Source: Cephalotus follicularis (lineage: Eukaryota > Streptophyta > Magnoliopsida > Oxalidales > Cephalotaceae). Taken from it: a DNA stretch of 64,000 nt. Location: NCBI GenBank assembly GCA_001972305.1, contig BDDD01000378.1, positions 124,715 through 188,714 on the forward strand, written 5' to 3'. This document shows positions 1-9,517 of this stretch, one piece after another. The position numbers and the translations under genes are program-made. The notes under the pieces were generated by a model, which worked only from the letters and a program-made list of their open reading frames with translations, was not told the origin of the DNA and did no database searches. Each line of letters opens with the position of its first letter. The stretch's first letter is position 1.

Positions 1-931
1 CGGATCATTCCCTGGTCTAGGGAATCTTTGCACTGCTTGTGCTTGTTCTTGAATAAATTCTGGATATTGCACAACCAGCGGGCAATCACTCATATAATGT
101 GCCGGGCTAGCACAAAGGCACATGCCTCTTGTGCAATAGAAGTCTGAGTCGATCACGTAGGAAGCGTCCCTATAGTTAGCACTTTATCTACCTTCTGGGA
201 TTGGATGTCCACCATGGCCTTGATGGTCTCAAATTGGCTAACCTCATAAATACCTCTTTTCTTCTGAGTACCCATTGTAGAGGACTCTACTCTGGATGAT
301 AAATGATGCAGAGAGTTCTCGTTGAGGGACTCAAACAATTTCTATGCCTCGTCTTCAATTTTGTGCATAAATATGCCTCCACACAAAGCATCCACCATTT
401 GTCTATTTTGTAAGGTCAGTCCATCATAGAAGCATTGGACTAACTGCCATTTGGGTACGGCGTGATGGGGGCATTTTCTGATGAGGTCCTTTAATCTTTC
501 TCATGACTCATGGAACTGCTCACCATCTTGCTACGAGAAGCTCATGAGAGCTCGCCTTATTTGATTGGTCCGACCTATGGGAAAATATTTGATTGTGCCC
601 ATGTGGTGATAATCATAGAGTCCAAGGAATGGAGCCATTGTTTAGCTCTGTCCTTTAATGAGAATGGAAATAAAAGCAGCTTAAGGGCATCCTCTGAAAA
701 GTTCTGAATTTTAAATATGGAACAGATCTCAATGAATTCATCCAAATGCTTATACAGTTCCTCAGTGGAAAGTCCATAAAAGGATGGTACCATGTGTATA
801 ATACTAGACTTGATATCATATTGAGCTGCTTGGACAGCAGGCACCCTAATACATGAAGGGGTTGTATACGCACCTGGAGTAAAGTGTTCACTTAAGGGCC
901 ATCTTGGGGGTTTGTCATTATTATCACCCAT
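1..931 (-). pseudogene. gag: Athila-like Ty3/gypsy gag fragment (Ath1), truncated by window edge
   Basis: Gag packages retrotransposon RNA into virus-like particles. The reading frame starts at an ATG at 931-929 and runs leftward out of the window. Residues such as STEELYKHLDEFIEIC and FPFSLKDRAKQWLHSL match the retrotransposon gag domain typical of Athila/Tat gypsy elements. The first frame is open to 575. A frameshift near 580 moves the continuing homology (GRTNQIRRALMS-like) to another frame, and another stop lies near 343, so it is not functional. Near 60-120 a gag-tail stretch resembles a decayed zinc knuckle (ASPAHYMSDC). Its leader, tRNA-Asp-type PBS and LTR scrap lie at 22098-22312, on the far side of the Sir1 insertion. 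The class is well supported; the exact lineage is inference. Confidence 0.8.
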
Positions 932-940
932 TATGTTATT

Positions 941-945
941 CTCTC
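941..945. repeat. Target-site duplication CTCTC of Sir1 (left copy)
   Basis: The 5 bp CTCTC directly precede the LTR terminus TGAAATAAAACACTC at 946. The same CTCTC follows the other terminus (..GTCAACA) at 22093-22097. A 5-bp TSD is standard for LTR retrotransposon integration and fixes both ends of Sir1. Confidence 0.85.
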
Positions 946-1063
946 TGAAATAAAACACTCTTGCAATATACAAGAGGGGGGGTGAATTGAATATTGAAGT
1001 AAAATCGGGAATTTAAAAACTTTAAATGTAAAGAGTTAAGGAAAGAAAAACTTCTCCGAAATT

Positions 1064-1130
1064 TAGAGTGGTTCGGTTAACTCTTGCCTACGTCCACTTT
1101 TCCCAAGGGAGCTCCTTGAGTTTCCACTAT
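1064..1130 (-). promoter_or_regulatory. Conserved structured R/U5 module of copia LTRs
   Basis: In minus sense the segment runs from TAGTGGAAACTCAAGG through AGTGGACGTAGGC to CCGAACCACTCTA. Outer arms TAGTGG and CCACT can pair and CAAGG..CCTTG forms an inner hairpin. The same module is at 9637-9703, 11411-11477, 34878-34942, 41638-41700, 42746-42810 and 63261-63321. Similar sequence is, to my knowledge, common in U5 of plant copia elements; the folding is my inference. Confidence 0.6.
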
Positions 1131-1473
1131 AGCTCGAATTGATTAAGGCAACAATTCGTTACACCTCACAAATTCGTGATTGACCTCAATCACAAGACCT
1201 TGACCTCAAAGCCTTAGAGGATTCTCCTCTTTTACAAGAAATGATAAAAGTGTTTACAAGATGACCTCTCAAATAGGTAGGTATGAAAAATACAGCTCTC
1301 AATATGAAACACTCAGATATTCTCAAAGAATAAAGCTTAGAAGCTTGTTAGAGCAATATAGAGCACTTTGAGCTTTTTACACAAGTATGCTTGGATTTCA
1401 TTTCTCTTTTGATGTTGTGTAATTGATGTTGAATAATTCTGAATTGTTGTTTTTCTTCTAAGGTTTCAATCTT

Positions 1474-1483
1474 CCTTTTATAG
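1474..1483 (-). promoter_or_regulatory. Putative TATA box of Sir1 3' LTR
   Basis: Minus-strand CTATAAAAGG lies about 100 bp downstream of the last array motif. The two other LTR copies have the same sequence in the same position. It is the best candidate for the core promoter of the LTR. Confidence 0.65.
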
Positions 1484-1582
1484 CCACAAAAGATTTGTAG
1501 CCGTTGCATAATTCATGGAAGCTTTTGATTTAATAATGTGTAGTTGCAATCTTTGAATTTGTCTTCTGCTGACATAAAGACA

Positions 1583-2103
1583 TCGACTTCCTTTTAAAGG
1601 CGTCGATGTCTTTGTAGCTGATAGCCATTGGTAGTGCATGTACTAGCCGTTCCAGGTTTCCAGGGTCTTGTTCATTTAAAAAGACGTCGATGTCTTTTTA
1701 AAGGCGTCGATGTCATTTTTGGGAAATCTCCAGCATTTGACTCTTTGAACATCACATCGACTTCTTCTGTGGGGGTCGATGTATTTTCTGGGAAATGCAG
1801 GTAGCTCTAGAAAGGCGTCGATGTCTATCAAAAGGCATCGATGCCTTTTGTACTGACGTCGATGTCTTTGTATATAGGATCGATGTCTTCAATTTGCCAT
1901 TTCGTACAGTAGCTTCTGGCACTAAAGACGTCGATGTCATTTTTAAAGTAGTCGATGTCTTTTGGTACGAACGTCGATGTCATAACTGGAAGGACGATGT
2001 CTTCATTGTATTTTGATCTTGCACTAAAGACGTCGATGTCTTTGTGGAAGGGATCGATGTCATCTTGTACGGACGTCGATGTCATTATTTGAGAGTCGAT
2101 GTC
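1583..2103 (-). promoter_or_regulatory. GTCGAC-type palindrome array, 21-bp period, Sir1 LTR
   Basis: About 18 copies of a 12-bp near-palindrome (plus strand GACGTCGATGTC or variants) lie in 520 bp. TCGA cores start at 1583, 1603, 1687, 1707, 1757, 1776, 1818, 1838, 1859, 1880, 1931, 1952, 1973, 1994 (degenerate ACGA), 2033, 2054, 2075 and 2096. Most gaps are 19-21 bp and several others are near multiples of 21 (42, 84). Sequence between cores is poorly conserved and often T-rich. The array sits in U3 upstream of the TATA box, so an enhancer role is plausible. The spurious ORFs here (DIDVF repeats) are translations of the array. Confidence 0.8.
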
Positions 2104-2222
2104 TTCTTCTGCATATGGTATTTTGCTTTGGTATTGAACTTGTAATTTCTTGCACATTAAGTAAACTTGTCAAATGCAAATATGTTATCATCAAAACAAG
2201 GATTGAGACTTAATCGTCAACA

Positions 2223-2236
2223 ATCTCCCCCTTTTT
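2223..2236 (-). other. Polypurine tract of Sir1
   Basis: Minus-strand AAAAAGGGGGAGAT lies directly against the 3' LTR start TGTTGACG. It is the primer site for plus-strand DNA synthesis. TrG has the same tract in the same place (37480-37493). Confidence 0.85.
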
Positions 2237-2888
2237 GATGATGAAAAAAATTTGCTCAAAAGGCATAAATTAAAGTAATACCAATTTAAAAATATAAGTG
2301 AATACCAATAGAGACAAATTATAATGTAAGCAATTTGTAATGTTCATGCAATATCAAATAAGCAATGAGTTATGAGTCTTAGTCTTAATTTCTCATATTG
2401 AGCCTTTTCTCCCAAAGTTCATAAACTCAAGCATTAGCATTTCTCCCCAAACATAATTCTCCACAAACATAACATATTTCTTTTGAGCCATTAGCATTTC
2501 TCCCCCTTTTTTGTATAGCATCAAAAAGATCTACAAAAGGCAGAAAAAATTAGCTCCCCCTTAATAAAAGCAAGGGTGAAAAAAATATGAACATAAGCAT
2601 TAGAATCAAAATATCGGCAATAATTGAGAAAACACAATTATACAACACAATTATATCATAGATCAAATATATATATTCATACAACACAATTCATAAAAAC
2701 TGTATAAACATCATCGCATAAACACAATTTCATAAACACATAAACATTTCATTAATATCATGAATTCAAACTTGTTCTTACAAAAAATTATAAATAACCA
2801 CTTAGTTTTCATTACATCACAACTAAAAACAAAAAATTAGCAACAAGAAACAAAACAATACCAAATAGAAAACAGCAGCAACAAGCAA
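2237..2888 (-). other. Non-coding tail of Sir1 between ORF3 and PPT
   Basis: This stretch is A/T-rich with scattered plus-strand CTCCCC tracts, i.e. extra polypurine runs on the minus strand (near 2440, 2500 and 2555). No ORF is convincing. TrG has a similar region with repeated GGGGGAG runs at 36900-37490. It is the usual long 3' untranslated region of SIRE-type elements. Confidence 0.6.
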
Positions 2889-4202
2889 TCAAGAGGCAAC
2901 AGGAGGGGCATCGGATTCAGATTCATCTCCCGAAGTCTCTTCGCAACGATCAATAGTTTTGGAGTCGGCAAGCTTTCGTTCCATTCTTTTTAGACACCTC
3001 TTAACGACTTTCAGATCGTAGAAGATGGTGTCATCAACATTTTCGTAGTCGGAATGAAGTATCTTATGATCGTTCTCCAATCTAGTGAGCCGCGTGTTGA
3101 CTTGCTTAAATTTATCATCAAGCGAGGCTTGCATGGAAGCAAATGGAGAACGCATGAACTCCATCAGCCTGTCATAATCAGTAGTGGATGAGCTTCCTTG
3201 AGCTTGAGGCTGAGCAGGTGTAGCTTCCCCTTGAGCTTCCCAAGGAGGGTTCTCTTCTTGCTCTTCAATAGCAATCCTTGGCCCTTGATCCACTTTGGGG
3301 TAATAGGTCCAAATCCCTTCCTGTTTCTTCCACCCCATCCGATTCAAAGTACTCTTGTTGTATGTGTCTTCTTTCTTTAATTTGGTTGCTATCTCTCCTT
3401 CTAGCCGAATATGACAATGTTGGAAGACTTTGGTAAGAATGGAGCCAAAAGGTAGAACTGATTTCTTTTGTGAGAATGCTCTAACCATAGTCTTGAGCAT
3501 GAGGAGAGGAAAACAAAACTCAATTTTGGAAAGGATGCACCACATAAGAAAAACTTGCATCCTAGACAATTTTGCATACCCTCCACCAGTGGGTAGAATT
3601 TGATGAACAATAAGATGGTGGAGTAACCTATGATCTACAGACAATCTATTGGTTGTCAATGCCATATTGGGATGGACATTTGGATCATTAGGGTAGAGAA
3701 TAGACAAAATTTGGTTAGGGTGAAAACCCTCAACCTCCGACCATTTCTTGTGTTCAAAGACATATAAACCGGTGTGTGGAATATGTAAAATAGAAGCTAG
3801 AATCCTAGCATCTAGGTAAATTCTCTGCCCTTTAACAGAGGAGGAGAGTGAAAATTCCTCATTTGGGCTAGAAACAATCCTAAGGTTAGAATAAAATTCC
3901 TTGACCAATTTAATATAAAAGGGGTCAGAAATTTGAACAAGTGGGAGAAGATGTAGATCATCTAACCAGGAAACGAAAGAAAACTCGGAGGAACAGAAAT
4001 CCAAGTCAATATTTCTGCCTCCCATCACACTTTTTTCAACAAAAACTACATTCCTAAGAGAAACTTGCTCTTTGGATGCGGAATCCTAAAGAGAAGGGTC
4101 GGGGGAAGACTCTCTAAGTTCGATCCTCTGCTTTTTAGCAGATTTCTTAGGTTGAGAGGTCGAAGCAGCCTTCTTTTTGACAGTTTGTTTAGTCCAAGGC
4201 AT
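2889..4202 (-). pseudogene. Sir1 third ORF ('envelope-like', plant-transposon-domain protein), one in-frame stop
   Basis: The frame runs from an ATG at 4202-4200 to 2889, 437 codons, with one TAG at codon 39 (4088-4086); downstream it is open for about 380 codons. SIRE elements carry such an ORF after pol, often called envelope-like. What I see is a very basic N-terminus (VKKKAAS..KKSAKKQR, nuclear-localisation-like), a central region resembling the putative plant transposon domain of SIRE/Athila ORFs, a proline/glutamine linker near codon 320, and a C-terminal charged stretch (LTRLENDHKILHSDYE) that could be a coiled coil. I see no signal peptide or clear membrane anchor, so an envelope role is doubtful. 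The stop separates the basic tail from the body; readthrough is known for SIRE1 between pol and env, but the context here (TAG GAT) is unlike that case. Confidence 0.75.
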
Positions 4203-4789
4203 TTTCACAAACAGTTGGTGAGCACAAGGAGAAGACACTGAGAATGACAAAAATAGATGGATTGGAGTAAACGAAAAGAGTTTTTGATGTTGAAAACGGG
4301 TTTAGAAGATGTTTTTCGAAATATTAGAATGATTTTTGAAAGAAAAAGTAGAGAGAAAAAAAATTTGAAATTGCTCATAGTAGGGTAGAAGTGATAAATG
4401 AACATAAGATCGACGTTTTTATGAAGAAGTCGATTTCTGAGTAAAATACGTCGACGTGATTCAAAAGAAGTCGACGCGTTCTTTAAATGAACGGAAGAAA
4501 TCGATACAGAAAACGCTGCGTTTTGAAAAGCATCGACGTGTTTGAAAAGGAGTCGACGTGTTTCAAAGAGATCGATGTTTTGAAAAGAGATCGACGTGAT
4601 TTTCATAAGACATACAGTTTTCCAGAAAAGAAGTCGACGTTATTTTGTAAAGCATAAAATTTCCAGAAAAGAAGTCGACTCTTTTATAAAACAGTGCAGA
4701 AAAATCAAGCAAAAACAAATCAATAACCGAAAACAATCATCACATCAATTATGCATTCAATCAAACATATCATTCAAACATAATAAACA
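4203..4789 (-). other. Spacer between Sir1 pol and ORF3
   Basis: About 590 bp with no convincing ORF lie between the pol stop and the ORF3 start. Most of it is the internal palindrome array listed separately. The A/T-rich remainder (4230-4380) may be the ORF3 leader. Confidence 0.65.
4410..4680 (-). promoter_or_regulatory. Internal GTCGAC palindrome array upstream of ORF3
   Basis: TCGA cores start at 4410, 4430, 4451, 4471, 4501, 4533, 4553, 4572, 4591, 4633 and 4674, so most gaps are 19-21 bp or about 42. Plus-strand forms are AAGTCGACGTG and AGATCGACGTG, with arms that differ from the LTR array. It lies 200-480 bp upstream of the ORF3 start in sense direction. Its position suggests a separate promoter or enhancer for ORF3; that is inference. 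Confidence 0.7.
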
Positions 4790-7700
4790 TCATTCAAGCT
4801 CACACAAACCTAATTCTCTTATAAACTTAGAAAAAGAATTCTCATCTAAAGGTTTGGTGAAAATATCCGCCACTTGTTTTTCGGTGGGAATATGCTCTAA
4901 AACAATGTCACCACATTCTATGTGTTCTCTTAAGAAATGGTATCTAATGTCAATATGCTTTGTCCTAGAATGATGGACAAGGTTCTTAGCAAGGAAAATG
5001 CTACTAGTGTTATCACATTTGATAGATACATCCTTAACACATATACCATAATCAACCAATTGTTGCTTTTGCCAAAGAATTTGAGCACAACAACTACCTA
5101 CTACAATATACTCAGCTTCAGTGGTAGATAAAGCTACTGAATTTTGCTTCTTGCTAAACCAAGAGACTAGCATGCTTCCTAGGTATTGGCATGAGCCACT
5201 AGTGCTCTTGTGGTCTACTTTATAACCACCAAAGTCGGCATCCGAGTAAGAATGTAAATCAAAATTCGAATCTCGGGAATACCATAAACCTAGAGTAGGA
5301 GTGTATGCAAGATATTTAAAAATCCTTTTCACAGCAAATAAATGGGATTCTTTAGGATTGGATTCAAAACGGGCACACAAGCACACACTAAACAAAATAT
5401 CGGGTCTACTTGCGGTTAAGTATAATAAAGAACCTATCATACTTCTATAAAGCTTTTCATCGATACATTTACCTTGTTCATCTTTGTCAAGCTTTGTAGA
5501 GGTACTCATTGGTGTCTTGCTCGTTTTAGCATTCTCCATCCCAAACTTCTTTAGAATATCCTTTGTATATTTTGTTTGGTTGATGAAGATCCCGTCTTTG
5601 TTTTGTGTGACTTGTAGTCCAAGAAAATAGTTGAGCTCTCCCATTAAACTCATTTCAAATTCAGCTTTCATTGTATTTGAAAATTCCTTGCATAAAAAAT
5701 CATTAGTAGATCCAAAGATAATATCATCAACATAAATTTGAACAATAAGTAGATCATTACCTTTAGACTTTGTAAAAAAAGTAATATCAACATTTCCTCT
5801 TTTAAAATCATTTTCAATCAAAAATTTTGTCAATCTCTCATACCAAGCACGAGGGGCTTGTTTGAGTCCATATAAAGCTTTATTAAAATTGAAAACATGA
5901 TTTGGAAAGTGAGGGTCCTCAAAACCTTGAGGTTGTTCAACATACACCTCTTCTTTAATAAAACCATTTAAAAAAGCACTTTTCACATCCATTTGATATA
6001 ATTTGAAATTATTAAAAAATGCAAATGCAAGCAACAAACAAATGGATTCTAATCTAGCAACCGGTGCATAAGTCTCATCATAATCTATTCCTTCTTCTTA
6101 TGAATAGCCTTGGGCAACTAGTCTAGCCTTATTTCTAATAATGGTTCCTTGATCATCCATCTTGTTTCTAAAAACCCATTTGGTTCCTATAACCGAATGG
6201 TCCTTTGGTCTAGGTACAAGAAACCAAACTTTGTTTCTATCAAATTGGTTTAAACTCTTCTTGCATGGCTAAAATCCAATTTGCATCTTTTTCCGCTTCT
6301 ACAAAGTTCTTGGGTTCTATGTGTGAAAGGAATGCAACATAGTTACAAGTGTTTGCTCTAGATCTAGTTCTAATCCCTTGTTGAATGCCACCTATGATAG
6401 CCTCATGTGGGTGGTCTCTAACAACCTTGTAAGTCTTATCTATGAGTTCTTCTTGGTAGCTATCCTTAGGTTCAACTTCTATGTCCTCCGATGGTCCATG
6501 AAAATCTATACTATCATGCACATGTGAACTTGAATCATGCAACTCATCAAAAACAATATGCATATATTCTTCTCCTAATAAAGTACGCTTATTGAAACAT
6601 CTATAAGCTTTAGTAGAGAGAGAGTAGCCAAGAAATATACCTTCGTCCGCTTTGGAATCAAACTTACCAAGTTGGTCTTTGCCATTGTTGTGAATAAAAC
6701 ATTTACATACGAAGGCACGAAAGTAGCTAATGTTAGGCTTTCGCTCCTTCCATAACTCGTATGGAGTCTTTTTGAGAATAGGCCTTATTGATGTTCTATT
6801 CAAAATATAACATGCGGTGTTTGTGGCTTCGGCCCAAAAGTACTTTGGTAAATCATTTTCGCAAAGCATTGTTATTGTCATTTCTTCCAAAGTTATATTT
6901 CTCCTTTCAACAACTCCATTTTGTTGAGGAGTCCTAGGGGTTGAAAACTCATGTTTAAAACCATTTTTAATGCAATAATCATCAAAAATATTATTTTTGA
7001 AATCTTTGCCATGGTCACTTGTAATTTTCAAAATTGAAAGTCCTTTTTCCTTTTGAACTATTTTACAAAAATTGGCAAAGAAGGGAAAAGTTTCACTTTT
7101 ATGTGCTAAAAAGTAAACCCATGTGTACCTAGTATAGTCATCAACAATAACATAGGCATAAGATTTACCTCCTAAGCTTCTTATGTTTATTGGTCCAAAA
7201 AGGTCCATATGGAGTAGTTCGAGTGGCCTAGAAGTTGCAACAATGTTTGTAGGTTTAAAACTTGCTCTTATTTGTTTACCTTGTTGGCAAGCATCACACA
7301 ACTTATCTTTTTGAAAACTCAATTTTGGAAGACCTTTAACAAGGTCATGTTTCAAAATTTTTGCAATTGTTCTCATACTCACATGTCCAAGCCTTCTATG
7401 CCACATCCAACTATCTTCATTTAAGGAGACAAGGCATTTTACATTTTGATTTTGAAGGTCATTTAAATTAATAACATAAACATTGCCTTCTCTTTGTCCA
7501 ATAAATTTAGTAGCATTATTGTTGTTGTCTATGACTCTACATGAAGTATTTTAAAAAATAACTCTATAATTCTTGTCACATAATTGACTTATGCTCAAGA
7601 GATTGTGTTTGAGTCCTTTTACATGCAATACATAAGAAATAGAAATATCCTTGTTACCTATAGATCCGGTTCCAACGATTTGTCCTTTCGTATTGTCTCC

Positions 7701-7814
7701 AAAGGTCACGTTACCTCCGTCTTTTGGTTTCCAAGTTATAAATTGCCGTTTGTTACCCATCATATGCTTGGAACAACCACTATCGAGGTACCAACGTTTT
7801 CTCTTTGGTGACAC
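4790..7814 (-). pseudogene. pol: Sir1 pol: protease, integrase, RT, RNase H (three lesions)
   Basis: The domain order is copia-type. Aspartic protease is at 7790-7560 (WYLDSGCSKHMMG). The GAG-pre-integrase zinc site is at 7406-7260 (WHRRLGH..CDAC). The integrase core carries its DDE residues in HMDLFGP, TSDHGKDF and NGVVERRN. RT follows with MDVKSAFLNG and YVDDIIFG, then RNase H with SDADFGG, STTEAEYI and TKHIDIRYHF, ending at 4790. Lesions are a TAA at 7553-7551, a +1 frameshift near 6250 and a TAA at 6100-6098. The three segments otherwise continue collinearly. The pol frame differs from gag, and the gag TAA (7834-7832) lies about 20 bp before the first protease residues, so a splice or frameshift step would be needed even in an intact copy. 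No activity is expected. Confidence 0.93.
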
Positions 7815-7831
7815 CTACAAAACAAGAAAAT

Positions 7832-9484
7832 TTATGTTGAAGCCTTTGGTACCCAAGTTGCTTTGGGTCCGGGGGGGTTAGTAACAAATGTTCCTTTAGG
7901 AACCCATATAGTTCTTAGTTTCAACAATTTATTTTTTAATAGCAAATTTCTTTTGTTCATGTCATTTTTCTTCCGATAGCATGTGTGTGTAGTGTGGCCA
8001 TGTCTATTGCAATAATTACAAGTCATGCTTGATGAGATCTTTTGCTTATCCTTCTTTTCAAGGTATTTTTGAAAATGTTTAACATTATTCATCTCATCAT
8101 AACCTAGGCCAGCTTTGTTGAAAACACATCTTTGAAGACCTAGTAGTTTATCTAGTTTTTCACTACTATCAGAAAATTTTGAAAAAGTCTTTTTAAGAGC
8201 ATCAATTTGAACTTTTAAAGTCTCATTTTCTTTTTCTAAAGAAATAATCTTATCATCTAGTGACTTATTAGATAAGCATTCTAATTCATGGTTTAAGCTA
8301 ACATTTTCTCTATTAATAGATTTAATGGTCTTTTTAAGAGAAGAGTTTTCTAAGCTAAATTTCTCAAGAAGTTCAAGTGGTTCACTTACCTCATTCTCAT
8401 CTTCATCTTGATCACTATCGTTGATAGCCATCAATGCTATTTGTGCTACTTCTTGGTCTTCTTCTTCTTCGGAACTTGATTCATCACTATCCGACCAAGT
8501 GGCAAGCATAGCTTTCTTCTTTTTGATAGTGTCCTTTGCTTTCTTCAATCTTGGGCATTCACTCTTGTAATGTCCGGGTTTATTACATTCGAAGCACACT
8601 ATCTCTTCCTTCTTTGTTTCGGATTTTGATGGGAATGTCTTCTTGAAATGTTTGTTCCCAAACTTTTTCGTAGCTAGATACTTCTTGAATCTTCTTGTGA
8701 TTAAAGCCATTTCATCGTCACTTTCTTCATCACTTGAGTCCGGTGTAGAGGACTTAAATGCAATGACTTTCTTTTTCTTTTTATCTAGTTCTTCATCATC
8801 CTCATGATTTTTGATGGTCATTTCGTGTATCATGAGTGATCCAAGAAGTTCTTCAAGCGGCAAAGTGTTGAGGTATTTAGCTTCCTCTATGGCCGTAACT
8901 TTAGGTATCCAACTTTTCGGTAGACACCTAAGTATCTTTCTCACCATTTCACTATTAGTGCAGCATTTATTCAATGATTGTAAGGAATTAATAATATTAG
9001 TAAATCTAACAAACATACCGGAAATGTTTTCGTTTTCCTTCATGGAGAACATTTCGTATTCTCTTACAAGCATGTTTATTTTTGCGTCCTTGACTTGATT
9101 TGTACCTTCATAGGTAACTTCTAATCTATCCCACATCTCTTTAGCCGTAGCACATGATGATACTCTATTGAATTCATTAGAATTTAAAGCACATATAATC
9201 ACATGTTTGGCTTTAGCGTTTAGTTGTTCCTTTTTTCGATCATCATCCGTGTAAGAGCTTCTCGGTTTGAGGGTTTTGATACCTTCTTGCGAGATGATGT
9301 GAGGAAGTTCCGGGCCATCAATAATGATGTCCCATAGGTTGAAGTCAATAGCTTCAATGAATATAGTCATCTTTGCCTTCCAATGACTATAGTTGTTTCC
9401 ATCGAAAAATGGAGGCTTTGAGATGGACATGCTTTCCTTGTTTGACATATTCAATTCCATAAGGATCTTTGTAATCTCTAACAA
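7832..9484 (-). CDS. gag: Sir1 gag, intact, two zinc knuckles
   Basis: The 550-codon frame starts at 9484 and is open throughout. N-terminal residues 25-60 (FFDGNNYSHWKAKM) are the short gag N-domain, and residues 95-230 form the UBN2/copia gag domain (AKEMWDRLEVTYEGTNQVK). A CCHC knuckle (CFECNKPGHYKSEC) is near residue 297, acidic serine-rich stretches near 335-375, a predicted coiled coil about 380-455, and a second knuckle (CNYCNRHGHTTHTC) near 495. The gag encapsidates genomic RNA; long gags with a distal second knuckle fit SIRE. A later in-frame ATG (residue 9 or 13) could be the real start. This is the only Sir1 ORF without a lesion, so it could still supply capsid to relatives such as TrG. 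The first 121 codons are copied at 10895-11258. Confidence 0.9.
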   Translation of the reverse strand: MLEITKILMELNMSNKESMSISKPPFFDGNNYSHWKAKMTIFIEAIDFNLWDIIIDGPELPHIISQEGIKTLKPRSSYTDDDRKKEQLNAKAKHVIICALNSNEFNRVSSCATAKEMWDRLEVTYEGTNQVKDAKINMLVREYEMFSMKENENISGMFVRFTNIINSLQSLNKCCTNSEMVRKILRCLPKSWIPKVTAIEEAKYLNTLPLEELLGSLMIHEMTIKNHEDDEELDKKKKKVIAFKSSTPDSSDEESDDEMALITRRFKKYLATKKFGNKHFKKTFPSKSETKKEEIVCFECNKPGHYKSECPRLKKAKDTIKKKKAMLATWSDSDESSSEEEEDQEVAQIALMAINDSDQDEDENEVSEPLELLEKFSLENSSLKKTIKSINRENVSLNHELECLSNKSLDDKIISLEKENETLKVQIDALKKTFSKFSDSSEKLDKLLGLQRCVFNKAGLGYDEMNNVKHFQKYLEKKDKQKISSSMTCNYCNRHGHTTHTCYRKKNDMNKRNLLLKNKLLKLRTIWVPKGTFVTNPPGPKATWVPKAST

Positions 9485-9504
9485 TTAAGAAATAAGATTG
9501 ACCT

Positions 9505-9517
9505 CTCTGATAGCAAT
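9505..9517 (-). other. Sir1 primer-binding site (diverged)
   Basis: The minus strand reads TTGCTATCAGAGAGG directly after the LTR end at 9518. It resembles the initiator tRNA-Met PBS TGGTATCAGAGC with mismatches. The copy at 11279-11291 is identical. Confidence 0.7.

Larger units (their letters stand above)
946..2222 (-). repeat. Sir1 3' LTR (1277 bp)
   Basis: The LTR is bounded by TG/CA termini: TGAAATAAAACACTC at 946 on the plus strand and TGTTGACGATTAAGTC reading in from 2222 on the minus strand. It is repeated at 9518-10788 and 11292-12562 (+22081-22092). In sense order it carries a 21-bp-period palindrome array, a TATA box near 1480, a structured module at 1064-1130 and a terminal CAATTCACCC..CTCTTG stretch. 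Confidence 0.93.

Noticed and set aside
1583..2103. CRISPR-like regularly spaced repeats
   Set aside because: The period is 20-21 bp with no separate unique spacers, repeats are degenerate, there are no cas genes, and the context is a plant LTR.
1795..2157. Repeated-peptide ORFs (DIDVF, VDVF) on both strands
   Set aside because: They are six-frame translations of the 21-bp array (7 codons per unit) and occur in both strands of LTR U3. No start context or independent conservation supports a protein.
4086..4088. TAG in ORF3 as programmed readthrough
   Set aside because: SIRE1 readthrough occurs at the pol/env joint with a CARYYA context. Here the stop is inside ORF3 and is followed by GATTCC, so a simple mutation is more likely.
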